DNA from: Neglectibacter sp. X58 | GTDB lineage: Bacteria; Bacillota; Clostridia; Oscillospirales; Acutalibacteraceae | Reading direction: 5' to 3' | DNA: 64,000 bases | Assembly: GCF_009936035.1 (NCBI RefSeq) | Contig: NZ_QWEO01000001.1 | Location: 62,001 to 126,000 of the forward strand | Shown here: in pieces, positions 56,707-63,264 of the stretch | Layout of the letters: each line of letters begins with the position of its first letter | Position numbering within the stretch: position 1 is the stretch's first letter | Translations under genes and position numbers: made by a program | Notes under the pieces: generated by a model | Database searches by the model: none | Seen by the model: only the letters and a program-made list of their open reading frames with translations | What the model was told of the DNA's origin: nothing

Positions 56707-56784
56707 TGAAAGCCGGGAAAGCCCGGCTTTCAGGCAGACGGCTCTGCCGCTGGTTCAAAAGGGATTTTTACCCGCTTTTGAACC
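56707..56784. repeat. Three-hairpin element with degenerate closing stem
   Basis: Hairpins 56707-56732 (11 bp), 56733-56748 (6 bp) and 56752-56784 (10 bp plus) follow each other almost without gaps, as in the four-way elements. An outer stem is weak (CCGGGG at 56685 with CCCCGG at 56799 only). The flank CTATAGTAAAC resembles the end of the 60155 element inverted. Confidence 0.4.
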
Positions 56785-56821
56785 GCGCTGGCTGCAATCC
56801 CCGGCAGAAGGGATGGAACAT

Positions 56822-57097
56822 ATGGCAGACCTCCAGCAGTCCATGAAAAAGCATACGCTGCATATAGACGCCAGGGAGCACATGACCGCCACAGGCATAC
56901 GGCGGGTGGATTTTTTCAGCGACGAGCTGATAACGGCCCAGACAGACATGGGCCAGCTTAACATAAAGGGCCAGGCCTTGCATATAGACAGCCTGAACGC
57001 GGACACAGGGGATATGCGGGTTGTGGGCAAGGTGGCGGCAGTGTCCTACACAGAGAGCAGCCCGGCCCTGTCCTTTTTTGGCAGGCTGTTTAAATGA
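56822..57097 (+). CDS. yabP: Sporulation protein YabP
   Basis: 91 residues, needed for spore coat/cortex morphogenesis. KKHTLHIDAREHMTATGIRRVDFFSDELI and IKGQALHIDSLNADTGDMRVVGKVAAVSY are the family pattern. ATG 56822 follows AAGGGATGGA. The frame extends back to 56666 through the hairpin repeat and is not coding there. ATGA overlap with yabQ. Confidence 0.9.
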   Translation: MADLQQSMKKHTLHIDAREHMTATGIRRVDFFSDELITAQTDMGQLNIKGQALHIDSLNADTGDMRVVGKVAAVSYTESSPALSFFGRLFK

Positions 57098-57585
57098 CCG
57101 GGAGCACATGGCCCATAGCGCTTTTCTGCCTGACAAGCGGCGCGGCACTGGGCGCGCTGTTTCTGCTGTGCAAGGCCCTGCGGCTGGCCCTGGGCGGGGG
57201 AAAGCTGCTTACGGCGGCGCTGGATACGGCCTTCGGGCTGGTTTGCGGCGCGGTGGTGTTCTTATGCGCTCTGGCGGTGGACAAAGGCAGGCTGCGCCTT
57301 TTGCAGGCAGCCCTGCAGGCCCTGGGGGCTTGGGGCGTTGTGGTTTCCCTGGATCCCCTGGCCACTGCCGGGGGAAAGCTTCTGCGCTTTTTGTGGAAGA
57401 AGATTTCCTGTTTTCTTTCAGCTCCCTTCCGCTGGGCAAAAGGAAAGCTGGCACGCTGGAAAAAAGCGCGGAAAAAGAAAAATCCTCCTAAAGGCAGGCG
57501 CGGGAGCAAGAAAAAACCCCGCAGAAAAGGGGCAGGATTTGAAAAAAATCCGCCATACGCCAAAAAACCGGAAAAAAGCACTTGA
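57094..57585 (+). CDS. yabQ: Spore cortex biosynthesis protein YabQ
   Basis: 163 residues: four to five hydrophobic segments (WPIALFCLTSGAALGALFLL, TAFGLVCGAVVFLCALAV, LQAALQALGAWGVVVSL) and a very basic C-terminal tail (KKARKKKNPPKGRRGSKKK). YabQ locates to the outer forespore membrane and is needed for cortex. Coupled to yabP. Identification rests on topology and gene order. Confidence 0.83.
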   Translation: MTGSTWPIALFCLTSGAALGALFLLCKALRLALGGGKLLTAALDTAFGLVCGAVVFLCALAVDKGRLRLLQAALQALGAWGVVVSLDPLATAGGKLLRFLWKKISCFLSAPFRWAKGKLARWKKARKKKNPPKGRRGSKKKPRRKGAGFEKNPPYAKKPEKST

Positions 57586-57611
57586 AAAACTTATGTAGAC
57601 TATTATATAAT
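57582..57611 (+). promoter_or_regulatory. Promoter of divIC
   Basis: TTGAAA (57582-57587) and a perfect TATAAT (57606-57611), 18 bases apart, overlapping the end of yabQ. Confidence 0.65.
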
Positions 57612-57671
57612 GGGTGCAGCGGGTTCTTTGCCCAGGATGCCAAAAAGAGCTTTTAAAAGGAGGGCGGCCTT

Positions 57672-57974
57672 TTGCAGGAAAAGAAAAAAGGAAAATACAA
57701 GGGCAGCCTCCTTTTGAAATTCGCACTGTTCTGCCTGGCGCTGTTTGTGGCCTTCACCCTTGTGAGCAGGCAGATCGAAATATCCCAGAAGCGCCGGACG
57801 CTGGAAGATCTGCAGCAGCGGCTGGATAAACAGACTATCCGCAATGAAGAGCTGGCGGATTCCCTGAAGGACAGCAGCGGGCTGGAGGAATATGCGGAGA
57901 AAAAAGCCCGGCGGGATCTGGACTACGCCAAGCCCAACGAACGCATTTTTGTGGACGTGGGCGGCGGGGACTGA
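57672..57974 (+). CDS. divIC: Septum formation initiator DivIC/FtsB-like
   Basis: 100 residues: a basic start, one membrane helix (LLLKFALFCLALFVAFTLV), a coiled coil (ISQKRRTLEDLQQRLDKQTIRNEEL) and EEYAEKKARRDLDYAKPNERIFV, typical of FtsB/DivIC. Divisome component with FtsL/FtsQ. TTG start with AGGAGG nine bases upstream. Own promoter in the gap after yabQ. Confidence 0.9.
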   Translation: MQEKKKGKYKGSLLLKFALFCLALFVAFTLVSRQIEISQKRRTLEDLQQRLDKQTIRNEELADSLKDSSGLEEYAEKKARRDLDYAKPNERIFVDVGGGD

Positions 57975-58029
57975 GGAAAGCATCTGCCATTTACAGATTC
58001 GAGTAAGCCAGGGAGGAAAAATCGAAACT

Positions 58030-58542
58030 ATGCAGCTTGAGGTTGGAGAGATCTATGAGGGTAAGGTGACGGGGATCACCAAGTTTGGGGCATTTGTAAG
58101 CTTTGAAGGGGGCCGTACAGGCATGGTCCACATTTCAGAGGTGGCCCCTGTATTCGTCAACGAGATAAAGGATTTCGTCACAGAAGGGCAAGTGGTCAAG
58201 GTAAAGGTGCTGTCTATCAGCGAGGAAGGGAAGGTAAGCCTTTCCATCAAGAAGGCCCTGCCGGAAGATCAGCAGCGCAAGCCAGCCTCCCGGCGCCCTG
58301 AAGGCGGGGAGAGGGGGAACGCCCGCCGCGGGCAGGGGCGCCCGCCCAGAAGCCCCCGTCCGGCGCCCCAGCCAAGCCCGGGAAGGCCTGGGGACTTTGA
58401 GTGGCAGAGCAGGCGCAACGACAGCGGCAGCTTTGAGGACATGATGTCCCGCTTCAAGCAGACCAGTGACGAAAAAATGTCCGACCTGAAGCGCAGCACA
58501 GACACCCGCCGGGGAGGCTATTCCCGCCGGGGGCCGAAATAA
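58030..58542 (+). CDS. S1 RNA-binding-domain protein (YabR-like)
   Basis: 170 residues. S1 domain at 1-75 (LEVGEIYEGKVTGITKFGAFV, GMVHISEVA, GQVVKVKVLSISEEGKVSLSIK) and a disordered tail rich in Arg, Pro, Gly and Ser ending YSRRGPK. YabR lies after divIC in B. subtilis too. GGAGG lies about 14 bases before ATG 58030. May associate with ribosomes or RNA. Confidence 0.88.
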   Translation: MQLEVGEIYEGKVTGITKFGAFVSFEGGRTGMVHISEVAPVFVNEIKDFVTEGQVVKVKVLSISEEGKVSLSIKKALPEDQQRKPASRRPEGGERGNARRGQGRPPRSPRPAPQPSPGRPGDFEWQSRRNDSGSFEDMMSRFKQTSDEKMSDLKRSTDTRRGGYSRRGPK

Positions 58543-58554
58543 GGAACATACATC

Positions 58555-58576
58555 CAGCCCCTTTCAAGAGGGGGCT
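58555..58576. terminator. Hairpin after the S1 gene
   Basis: AGCCCC and GGGGCT arms with a TTTCAAGAG centre. Without a clear U-run, a possible weak terminator. Confidence 0.4.
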
Positions 58577-58635
58577 AAACCAAGCGGCGGGCCATGGGTA
58601 AAAGCTTGCGCAGCGCTGCCGGATGTTTTATACCA

Positions 58636-58665
58636 GTAAGGGCCTTTCAGGCCCTTTTACTTTTT
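58636..58665 (+). terminator. Terminator in front of the fumarase gene
   Basis: AAGGGCCT-TTC-AGGCCCTT with TTTTACTTTTT after it. It lies 19 bases before the fumarase start, so fumarase must have a promoter that reads through it, or it acts as an attenuator. Confidence 0.7.
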
Positions 58666-58683
58666 AACAAAGAGGGAGAGAAT

Positions 58684-59523
58684 ATGCGGAAAATTACAGC
58701 GGGGGACATTGCGGAGGCAGTCCGGCGGCTTTGCGTGGAGGCCAACCGGGAGCTGCCTGCGGGATTGGAAAAACTGGTGCGGGAAAGCCCTGGCCGGGAG
58801 TCCAGCGGGACAGGCCGGGCTATTTTAGGAGACTTGGCGGAAAACCTGGACGCTGCCCGGCAGATGGCGGTGCCTATCTGCCAGGACACAGGCATGGCAG
58901 TGGTGTTTGCCCAGGTGGGCCAGGAGGTTTGCATAGAGGGGGATTTTGAGGCCGCTGTAAACGAAGGGGTGCGCCGGGGCTATGTGGAAGGGCTGCTGCG
59001 CTGCTCTGTGGTGGCAGATCCCCTGCGCCGTAAAAACACAGGGGACAACACCCCCGCCATCCTCCACACCCGCTTGGTGCCTGGGGACAAGCTGGAGCTT
59101 ACAGTGGCCCCCAAAGGCTTTGGCAGCGAGAACATGAGCCGCCTGCACATGTTCACCCCTGCCGCCAGCCCGGAGGACATTATCGGGTTTGTGGCGGAAA
59201 CCGTCTCCCAGGCAGGGGCAAACCCCTGCCCTCCCGTTGTGCTGGGCGTGGGCATTGGCGGGGATTTCGAGCTGTGCGCCTGCCTTGCCAAGAAGGCTCT
59301 GTGCCGGGATGTTTCCCAGCGCCACCCGGATCCTTACTATCAGGCGCTGGAGGCCAGGATGCTGGAAGCGGTGAACAAAACAGGGGTAGGCCCCCAGGGC
59401 TTTGGCGGGGACGTGACGGCTTTGGCGGTAAACATTGAAACGTATCCCACCCACATTGCCGGCCTGCCTGTGGCGGTGAATGTGGGGTGCCATGTGACCC
59501 GGCATAAAACTTTAATAATTTAG
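58684..59523 (+). CDS. Fumarate hydratase (class I), alpha subunit
   Basis: 279 residues of the [4Fe-4S] fumarase/tartrate dehydratase alpha family: VPICQDTGMAVVFAQVGQ, LRRKNTGDNTPAILHT, LTVAPKGFGSENMSRL, NPCPPVVLGVGIGGDFE and GPQGFGGDVTALAVNIE; cluster cysteines lie in ICQDTG, CPPVV and the late GCHVTRH. ATG 58684 with GAGGGAGAG. The beta subunit normally encoded next is absent here; hpf follows. Confidence 0.88.
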   Translation: MRKITAGDIAEAVRRLCVEANRELPAGLEKLVRESPGRESSGTGRAILGDLAENLDAARQMAVPICQDTGMAVVFAQVGQEVCIEGDFEAAVNEGVRRGYVEGLLRCSVVADPLRRKNTGDNTPAILHTRLVPGDKLELTVAPKGFGSENMSRLHMFTPAASPEDIIGFVAETVSQAGANPCPPVVLGVGIGGDFELCACLAKKALCRDVSQRHPDPYYQALEARMLEAVNKTGVGPQGFGGDVTALAVNIETYPTHIAGLPVAVNVGCHVTRHKTLII

Positions 59524-59533
59524 GCGGAAATGA

Positions 59534-59562
59534 TTGCATTTTTTTAGGTATTGTGCTACAAT
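59534..59562 (+). promoter_or_regulatory. Promoter of hpf
   Basis: TTGCAT (59534-59539), 17 bases, TACAAT (59557-59562), about 65 bases before the ATG. Confidence 0.75.
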
Positions 59563-59626
59563 AGAATTACAAAAAACCGGCTACGGTGCTTTTGGAAAAA
59601 TCAGGAGAAAGAAAGGTGGCCATTCC

Positions 59627-60154
59627 ATGAAGATCACGATTGTGGGGAGAAAAGTCAATCTGCGCAGCAATTTTAAAGAGCTGGTGGAAAAAAAGCTTTC
59701 CAAGTTTGACAGGATCTTTGACGATGACGCCGAAGCGGTGGTCACCGTGACGGTGGAGCGCAACCGCCAGACCGTGGAGATCACCATCAAACAGCGGGGC
59801 ATGATCTGCCGCGCCGAGGATACCGCCATAGAGATGAACGAGGCGCTGGATCACGTGGTTGCCGCTTTGGGCAAGCAGATCCGCCGCAACAAGACAAGGC
59901 TTGAGAAATCTAAAAAGATGAACCCCGGCATTGTCATTGCCGATGATTACTATGACGAGCCTGACGAGGAGATTAAAATTACCCGCAGCAAGTCCTTCTT
60001 CGTCAAGGTGATGTCCCCGGAGGAGGCGGTTATGCAGATGAACATGCTGGGCCACGAGTTCTTCATGTTCCGCAACGACGAGTCCGGCGAAATCAATGTG
60101 GTCTACCGCCGCAGGGATGGGGACTACGGCCTGCTGGTGCCGGAAGGGAAGTAA
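59627..60154 (+). CDS. hpf: Ribosome hibernation promoting factor, long form
   Basis: 175 residues: an N-terminal YfiA-type domain (MKITIVGRKVNLRSNFKELVEKKLSKF, AVVTVTVERNRQTVEITI) and the C-terminal dimerisation domain (VKVMSPEEAVMQMNMLGHEFFMFRNDESGEINVVYRRRDG, shortened here as MSPEEAVMQMNMLGH) that joins two ribosomes into 100S particles. AAAGGTGG lies before ATG 59627. Single gene with its own promoter. Confidence 0.95.
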   Translation: MKITIVGRKVNLRSNFKELVEKKLSKFDRIFDDDAEAVVTVTVERNRQTVEITIKQRGMICRAEDTAIEMNEALDHVVAALGKQIRRNKTRLEKSKKMNPGIVIADDYYDEPDEEIKITRSKSFFVKVMSPEEAVMQMNMLGHEFFMFRNDESGEINVVYRRRDGDYGLLVPEGK

Positions 60155-60253
60155 TAGTTAACACAGCTCAAAAGAGGTACGCCTCTTTTGAGCCAGGCGG
60201 CAAAGCCGCCCAGCTTTAAAATCGGATGTACCGATTTTAAAGTGTGTTTACTA
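60155..60253. repeat. Three hairpins with a closing stem, A/T-rich variant
   Basis: TAGTTAACAC (60155-60164) pairs with GTGTTTACTA (60244-60253) at 9 of 10 positions. Inside: 60166-60193 (12 bp, loop TACG), 60196-60210 (6 bp, loop AAA) and 60214-60242 (12 bp, loop ATGTA). One to three bases separate the stems. It starts directly after the hpf stop codon. Confidence 0.6.
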
Positions 60254-60303
60254 TAACCCCTTTTCCCGGCAGGCGGAAGCTTTTTCGCGCGTATACGTCC
60301 AGT

Positions 60304-60338
60304 AAAAAAAGGCCGCGGCACTTGTGCCGCGGCCTTTC
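60304..60338. terminator. Bidirectional terminator between hpf and the SHOCT gene
   Basis: AAAAAA, then GGCCGCGGCAC paired with GTGCCGCGGCC, then TTTCTG. It lies just past the SHOCT gene stop codon on the minus strand. Confidence 0.8.
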
Positions 60339-60346
60339 TGTGTTGC

Positions 60347-60886
60347 TTACAGGCCAAGAATTTCCTTTTTCTTCGCGTCAAATTCTGCTTGGGTGATAAC
60401 GCCACTATCCAGCAGGTTTTTATATTTTGCCAGTTCATCTGCAGCGCTGGCCGGAGCAGGCACCTGGGGCTGTACTACAGCGGTGTGCGTCTTTTGTCGG
60501 GCTACCAGCAGATCGCTGATGCATCGGTAAATTTCTTTTTTGTTGCCCAGTCCGGCAAATTTTATTCTCCCGGAGGAAGTGCCGATTATAATGCCGCCCA
60601 AAATGCTGGAGCTTATGGACGAAATTGTGTCAATGGGCAGGTCAACCTTTTTCCCCCAGGAGCCTGTGCCGTACACCCGCTCCGTTGTGACCGTCATTTC
60701 TACAGGTGCTGTAAGCAGAGCCAGCAGGCCTGTGGGGACAATGTAGGCGACAAGGACTGGAAGCAGGGCTTTTCCACCTGAAGTGATTGAGACAGAGATA
60801 CCCATAATCACAGATAAGATAAACAGGATCAGGCATATCCTTCCGAGAATTCCCCGTTTGCTTTCTGCCAGCACTTTTTCGTTCAT
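60347..60886 (-). CDS. Membrane protein with PH-like part and C-terminal SHOCT domain
   Basis: 179 residues. Two hydrophobic segments (about 15-35 and 45-62), then a PH/YdbT-like beta region (VEMTVTTERVYGTG, IDTISSISSSILGGIIIGTSSGRIKFAGLGNK) and a SHOCT domain at the end (DELAKYKNLLDSGVITQAEFDAKKKEILG). Start set at ATG 60886 because AGAGGA lies six bases before it; it abuts the ATG at 60892. Divergent from the small regulator gene. Confidence 0.8.
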   Translation of the reverse strand: MNEKVLAESKRGILGRICLILFILSVIMGISVSITSGGKALLPVLVAYIVPTGLLALLTAPVEMTVTTERVYGTGSWGKKVDLPIDTISSISSSILGGIIIGTSSGRIKFAGLGNKKEIYRCISDLLVARQKTHTAVVQPQVPAPASAADELAKYKNLLDSGVITQAEFDAKKKEILGL

Positions 60887-60933
60887 ATCCATTCCTCTTT
60901 TCTTTTTCCCTCACGGGAATTTTGATTACCTTC

Positions 60934-60962
60934 ATTATAGCCCGAATACGGGCTATTGTCAA
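60934..60962 (-). promoter_or_regulatory. Perfect-consensus promoter with operator-like repeat
   Basis: On the minus strand TTGACA (60957-60962) and TATAAT (60934-60939) are exactly 17 bases apart. The spacer is filled by the inverted repeat TAGCCCG-AATA-CGGGCTA (60938-60955). Such a strong promoter is probably held down by a repressor; a small HTH gene lies divergently 50 bases away. Confidence 0.8.
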
Positions 60963-61011
60963 GAAGAATACCAACTAATACGATGAAAGCAAAAACAAAG
61001 GAGGCATTCGC

Positions 61012-61221
61012 TTGATCGTATTTGACAGGCTCTGGAAAACTATGAGGGAGAAAGAGGTTTCTCAGTATAAACTGATAAAGGAATACAATTTCAGCAGCGG
61101 GCAGCTTGACAGGCTGCGCAAAAACGGGAACGTAAGCACCTACACGCTGAACCAGCTTTGCGGGATTTTAGACTGCGGGCTGGAGGATATAGCAGAGTAT
61201 GTGGAGGATATAGAAGCATGA
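61012..61221 (+). CDS. Small XRE-family HTH regulator
   Basis: 69 residues, essentially one helix-turn-helix domain: FDRLWKTMREKEVSQYKLIKEY, FSSGQLDRLRKNGNVSTYTLNQLCGILDCGLEDI, similar to YozG-type proteins. TTG start after AAAGGAGG. Divergent from the SHOCT gene and a candidate binder of the 60938-60955 repeat. Confidence 0.85.
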   Translation: MIVFDRLWKTMREKEVSQYKLIKEYNFSSGQLDRLRKNGNVSTYTLNQLCGILDCGLEDIAEYVEDIEA

Positions 61222-61255
61222 AAGAATATATGTAATAAGATTTCTAACAGAAAAA

Positions 61256-61292
61256 CAGCAGGGAAAAGCCATAGCCTTTCCCTGCTGTTTTT
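61256..61292. terminator. Bidirectional terminator
   Basis: CAGCAGGGAAA pairs with TTTCCCTGCTG (11 bp) around GCCATAGC, followed by TTTTT; the other strand also ends in T-rich sequence. It separates the small regulator and the convergent DUF2961 gene. Confidence 0.9.
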
Positions 61293-61304
61293 GCATACAT
61301 CCTG

Positions 61305-62333
61305 TTATTGCATAATTAACTCGCCGTCGGCAGGCAGTTCTGCCGGAAGGGCGGCTGGCCTGTCCAGATACCAGTATGCCACGGAGGTATAATCGTCATA
61401 CCGGGGGCCTGTCCAGCCCAGGTTGTCCATGGTCATGCGGAAGGATTTGCTGAAATACACCGGATCCTTTATATGGAACCGGTACAGCAGGAAGCGCTGC
61501 TGCCCGTTGTACATCTCGCTGCTGTCGTTGCCTGTAATGGCGTACAGACCGGCATACAGCCCGCTGAAGGTCTGGTACTGCTTTTGCAGGATGTCGTTGC
61601 CAAAGCCATAAGAGCCGCAGAAATAGTCCTCTGTGCCGGTATAGTTGATGGTGGGATAGTCCCCGCCGTCAATATACATTTTCGGCTCCCCTTCCACCCA
61701 GCAGGTGTTGTGGCCGTTCATCCCGGCGGCAAAGCACAGCCCCACAAACTGCCCCTTGCCCTCAAGGCCGTCTACAACCGTATAGGCCCGGCCCTTCTGC
61801 ACAGGGTGCTCCTGGCGGTAAAAGGCGTGGAAATATCCGGCGGCAGGGGAAATTTCCCCCTTCCAGCCCTCAATCATGTAATAGAGGGTCTGCTCCTTGT
61901 CTCCCCGGTTTTCCATGGTGACCCGGCAGTGCCGGCGGAAGGGCATCTCCCAATAACAGTTATAGCCCCGGCCCGGGGCCATCAGGATGGGCGCGGCGCT
62001 GAGCACCGGGTATTTGCCGTCCCTGTCCTTGAAATTCTCATCGTAGGCGCAGCCGAAAAAGGCGGAGATGGGAGCCTCTACAGAAGGGGCCTCCTGGCCC
62101 TCCCAGTATACCCGCAGGACAAAAGAATGGCCGATATACCCGGTAAACCACATGTGGGTGATCATTCCCGGGCCGTCTGTATCGCACAGGGTAACAGTCT
62201 CTCCCGGCGCAATCTGGATGCAGGGCCGCAGCTTTTCGCAGTCCCTGCCCCGGGTGCCGCCGGCGTGGGTTCCGGTGGGATTTTCAGCGGAAAAGCCAAA
62301 GCTTTCCCTTGCTTGGATTTCAAAGACAGACAT
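61305..62333 (-). CDS. DUF2961 (GH172-type) protein
   Basis: 342 residues. DUF2961 proteins are a glycoside hydrolase family (GH172) acting on fructo- or arabinofuranosides. Visible: NPTGTHAGGTRGRDCEKLRPCI, TDGPGMITHMWFTGY, YINYTGTEDYFCGSYGFG-like sequence (TINYTGTEDYFCGSYG) and FHIKDPVYFSKSFRMTMDNLG. No signal peptide, so cytoplasmic. ATG 62333 has AGGAGGAA upstream. Single gene. Confidence 0.88.
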   Translation of the reverse strand: MSVFEIQARESFGFSAENPTGTHAGGTRGRDCEKLRPCIQIAPGETVTLCDTDGPGMITHMWFTGYIGHSFVLRVYWEGQEAPSVEAPISAFFGCAYDENFKDRDGKYPVLSAAPILMAPGRGYNCYWEMPFRRHCRVTMENRGDKEQTLYYMIEGWKGEISPAAGYFHAFYRQEHPVQKGRAYTVVDGLEGKGQFVGLCFAAGMNGHNTCWVEGEPKMYIDGGDYPTINYTGTEDYFCGSYGFGNDILQKQYQTFSGLYAGLYAITGNDSSEMYNGQQRFLLYRFHIKDPVYFSKSFRMTMDNLGWTGPRYDDYTSVAYWYLDRPAALPAELPADGELIMQ

Positions 62334-62431
62334 ATGGGTTCCTCCTCGCGTTTTTTCCAGTATATCCCATCCGCTCCCAAAGTGCAACCCTGTCCCGCCA
62401 AAAGATTTCATAAAAGCTTTGCGCTTCCCTG

Positions 62432-62986
62432 TTAAAAGAATTTGGCCATGGCATACACGTCCCGGTAACTGCCGTCAGCCAGCTTACCCTCTTTGCACAG
62501 CTTCCCCTCCACCTGGAAGCCCAGGGACAGATACAGCCCCAGCGCGCGGGTGTTCAGGGTGTCCACTGTCAGCTTTAATTTTTCAATCTGGTGCTCCCGG
62601 CACCAGTCCAGTTGGATGGACATCATCCTGCGTCCCAGGCCCATGCGCCAGAAGTCCTGCCGGACGGAAACCGCGATTTCCCCTATGTGCCTGGCCCGCC
62701 TGCGCCCTTTGGAATAGAAGCAGCCGCAGGTGGCGGCAATTTCCCCAGCCTCCGTCTCGGCAATGAGGAACAGCTTTTCGTCCCCTTCGGCCCAGCGCCT
62801 CAGAAGCTCTTCCTCCTGCTCCAGGGTATAGCTTTCCGCAAATTCCCCCGGCTCCCTTGCCAGAAAGACTGTCTCCCGGTCTACATGATCCATGTACGTA
62901 AACAGCCTGGGGGCATCTGTGCTTTCCGCGCTGCGGATGATGAAGCGCCCACCCTTTCCCTCAAAAACTTCCCTATACCGTGACAT
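62432..62986 (-). CDS. GNAT family N-acetyltransferase
   Basis: 184 residues: FIIRSAESTDAPRLFTYMDHVDRET, AATCGCFYSKGRRRARHIGEIAVSV, QDFWRMGLGRRMMSIQLDWC (acetyl-CoA loop), LKLTVDTLNTRALGLYLSLGFQVEGK. Substrate unknown. ATG 62986 is chosen; AAGGGG lies about eleven bases upstream. The frame is open to 63019. Confidence 0.87.
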   Translation of the reverse strand: MSRYREVFEGKGGRFIIRSAESTDAPRLFTYMDHVDRETVFLAREPGEFAESYTLEQEEELLRRWAEGDEKLFLIAETEAGEIAATCGCFYSKGRRRARHIGEIAVSVRQDFWRMGLGRRMMSIQLDWCREHQIEKLKLTVDTLNTRALGLYLSLGFQVEGKLCKEGKLADGSYRDVYAMAKFF

Positions 62987-63117
62987 GCTTTCAGCGCCCC
63001 TTTCAAAAATAAATTGCAATATTATACCATGGGGCGGGAAAGCGTGTCAAGGCTGGAGCCTGGAAGGGAATGTCCAAAACGAGTATTTTAAAGAATGAAG
63101 AAACAATAAAGTTTCGT

Positions 63118-63162
63118 CCACCTTTTCAAAGGTGGTGGGGTATTTAGGGGCGAAGCCCCTAA
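63118..63162. repeat. Paired hairpins between GNAT and S1 genes
   Basis: CCACCTTT-TC-AAAGGTGG (63118-63135) and TTTAGGGGC-GAA-GCCCCTAAA (63142-63162). Two strong hairpins, the second with a 3-base loop as in the four-way elements, but without a closing stem. Confidence 0.45.
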
Positions 63163-63211
63163 ACCGCCGGAGGCATAAAACGCGTAGTTTAGACACTCCC
63201 GCCTGGAAAAA

Positions 63212-63249
63212 CAGGATATGCCCCTTCTGCGCGGAGGGGGCATATCCTG
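63212..63249. terminator. Terminator of the S1-domain gene
   Basis: CAGGATATGCCCC pairs with GGGGCATATCCTG (13 bp). It lies just past the stop codon of the minus-strand S1 gene. Confidence 0.75.
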
Positions 63250-63264
63250 CAAAGCTATGGCTTC

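Noticed and set aside
56666-56821. N-terminal extension of yabP
   Set aside because: The frame is open upstream but lies in hairpin repeat sequence; a ribosome site and the family's usual start are at 56822.
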